Both the position numbers and the translations under genes were made by a program. Of a stretch of 14,219 bases of DNA, positions 14,043 to 14,219 are shown piece by piece (within the stretch, counting starts at the first letter, position 1; each line of letters starts with the position of its first letter). The stretch comes from Candidatus Aenigmatarchaeota archaeon. Lineage in GTDB: Archaea; Aenigmatarchaeota; Aenigmatarchaeia; QMZP01. The stretch lies in contig QMZP01000007.1 in assembly GCA_003663225.1 (NCBI GenBank), forward strand, positions 1-14,219. Reading direction: 5' to 3'. The notes beneath the pieces were generated by a model, which saw nothing but the letters and a program-made list of their open reading frames with translations, was not told where the DNA came from and made no database searches.

Positions 14043-14219
14043 ATGGCAAAGGCAAGCAAAGGGACCCTAAGGGGTACCAGAAGCAAGAACAAGAAAGGAC
14101 TCAGGGACAAGTTTAAGCCTGAGACGTTCATTCAAGAATTTAAAGAAGGCAGCAAAGTAATAATAGGAATAAACCCGCTTTCCCAGAAGGGCAGGCCTCA
14201 TCCCAGGTTCGTTGGCAAG
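14043..14219 (+). CDS. rpl21e: Large-subunit ribosomal protein L21e, N-terminal part
   Basis: The first 59 residues are in the window and the gene continues past the edge. MAKASKGTLRGTRSKNKKGLRDK is the basic L21e start, and FIQEFKEGSKVIIGINPLSQKGRPHPRF matches the conserved core with the invariant PHPRF. It begins one base after the Pus10 stop; the two genes are likely co-transcribed, a neighbourhood common in archaea. AGAAGG at about 14028-14033 may serve as ribosome-binding site. Confidence 0.93.
   Translation, partial: MAKASKGTLRGTRSKNKKGLRDKFKPETFIQEFKEGSKVIIGINPLSQKGRPHPRFVGK

Overview
The window is a stretch of an archaeal chromosome. The evidence is the pair tRNA pseudouridine synthase Pus10 and ribosomal protein L21e, two type IV pilin-like proteins with archaeal class III signal peptides, TATA-like boxes placed about 24-26 bases before start codons or predicted transcript starts, and heavy use of ATA and AGG codons. 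The phylum cannot be fixed from the sequence; a DPANN-type or uncultivated euryarchaeal lineage would fit. Genes are densely packed, several overlap by ATGA, and I see no tRNA, rRNA, CRISPR array, insertion sequence or sign of gene decay.

Layout. (1) 1-2204: surface-glycan genes. These are the 3' end of a CMP-sialic-acid-synthetase-like enzyme fused to a KdsC-type HAD phosphatase, and a convergent polysaccharide flippase on the minus strand. (2) 2205-2309: a divergent promoter region with two TATA boxes and a perfect palindrome. (3) 2310-5980: a plus-strand operon of RHH regulator, CysD-like ATP sulfurylase subunit, DUF2061 membrane protein, HIT hydrolase, CysN-like GTPase and a small alkaline-phosphatase-superfamily enzyme. 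(4) 5981-6464: an unrecognised small gene behind a TATA box and a striking inverted/direct repeat. (5) 6441-8515, minus strand: UDP-glucose 6-dehydrogenase and a sugar-1-phosphate nucleotidyltransferase, overlapping by ATGA. (6) 8516-8614: a second divergent promoter region. (7) 8615-9829: two pilin-like secreted proteins rich in N-glycosylation sequons. (8) 9883-12828: three coiled-coil proteins, the first two carrying zinc ribbons at the ends that face each other. (9) 12851-14219: Pus10 and the start of L21e.

How the genes may work together. Regions 1, 3 and 5 together look like a glycan-building island: nonulosonic-acid activation, UDP-glucose and UDP-glucuronate supply, lipid-linked glycan flipping, and sulfate activation. 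The densely sequon-bearing pilins next door are plausible acceptors of such glycans. The sulfate-activation operon makes APS, yet no APS kinase or APS/PAPS reductase is present in the window. In their place sit a HIT hydrolase and an alkaline-phosphatase-like enzyme, both from superfamilies able to act on adenylyl or sulfate/phosphate esters. This operon, with its own RHH regulator and probable operator, is the best candidate for an under-described system. The three coiled-coil/zinc-ribbon proteins are the second.
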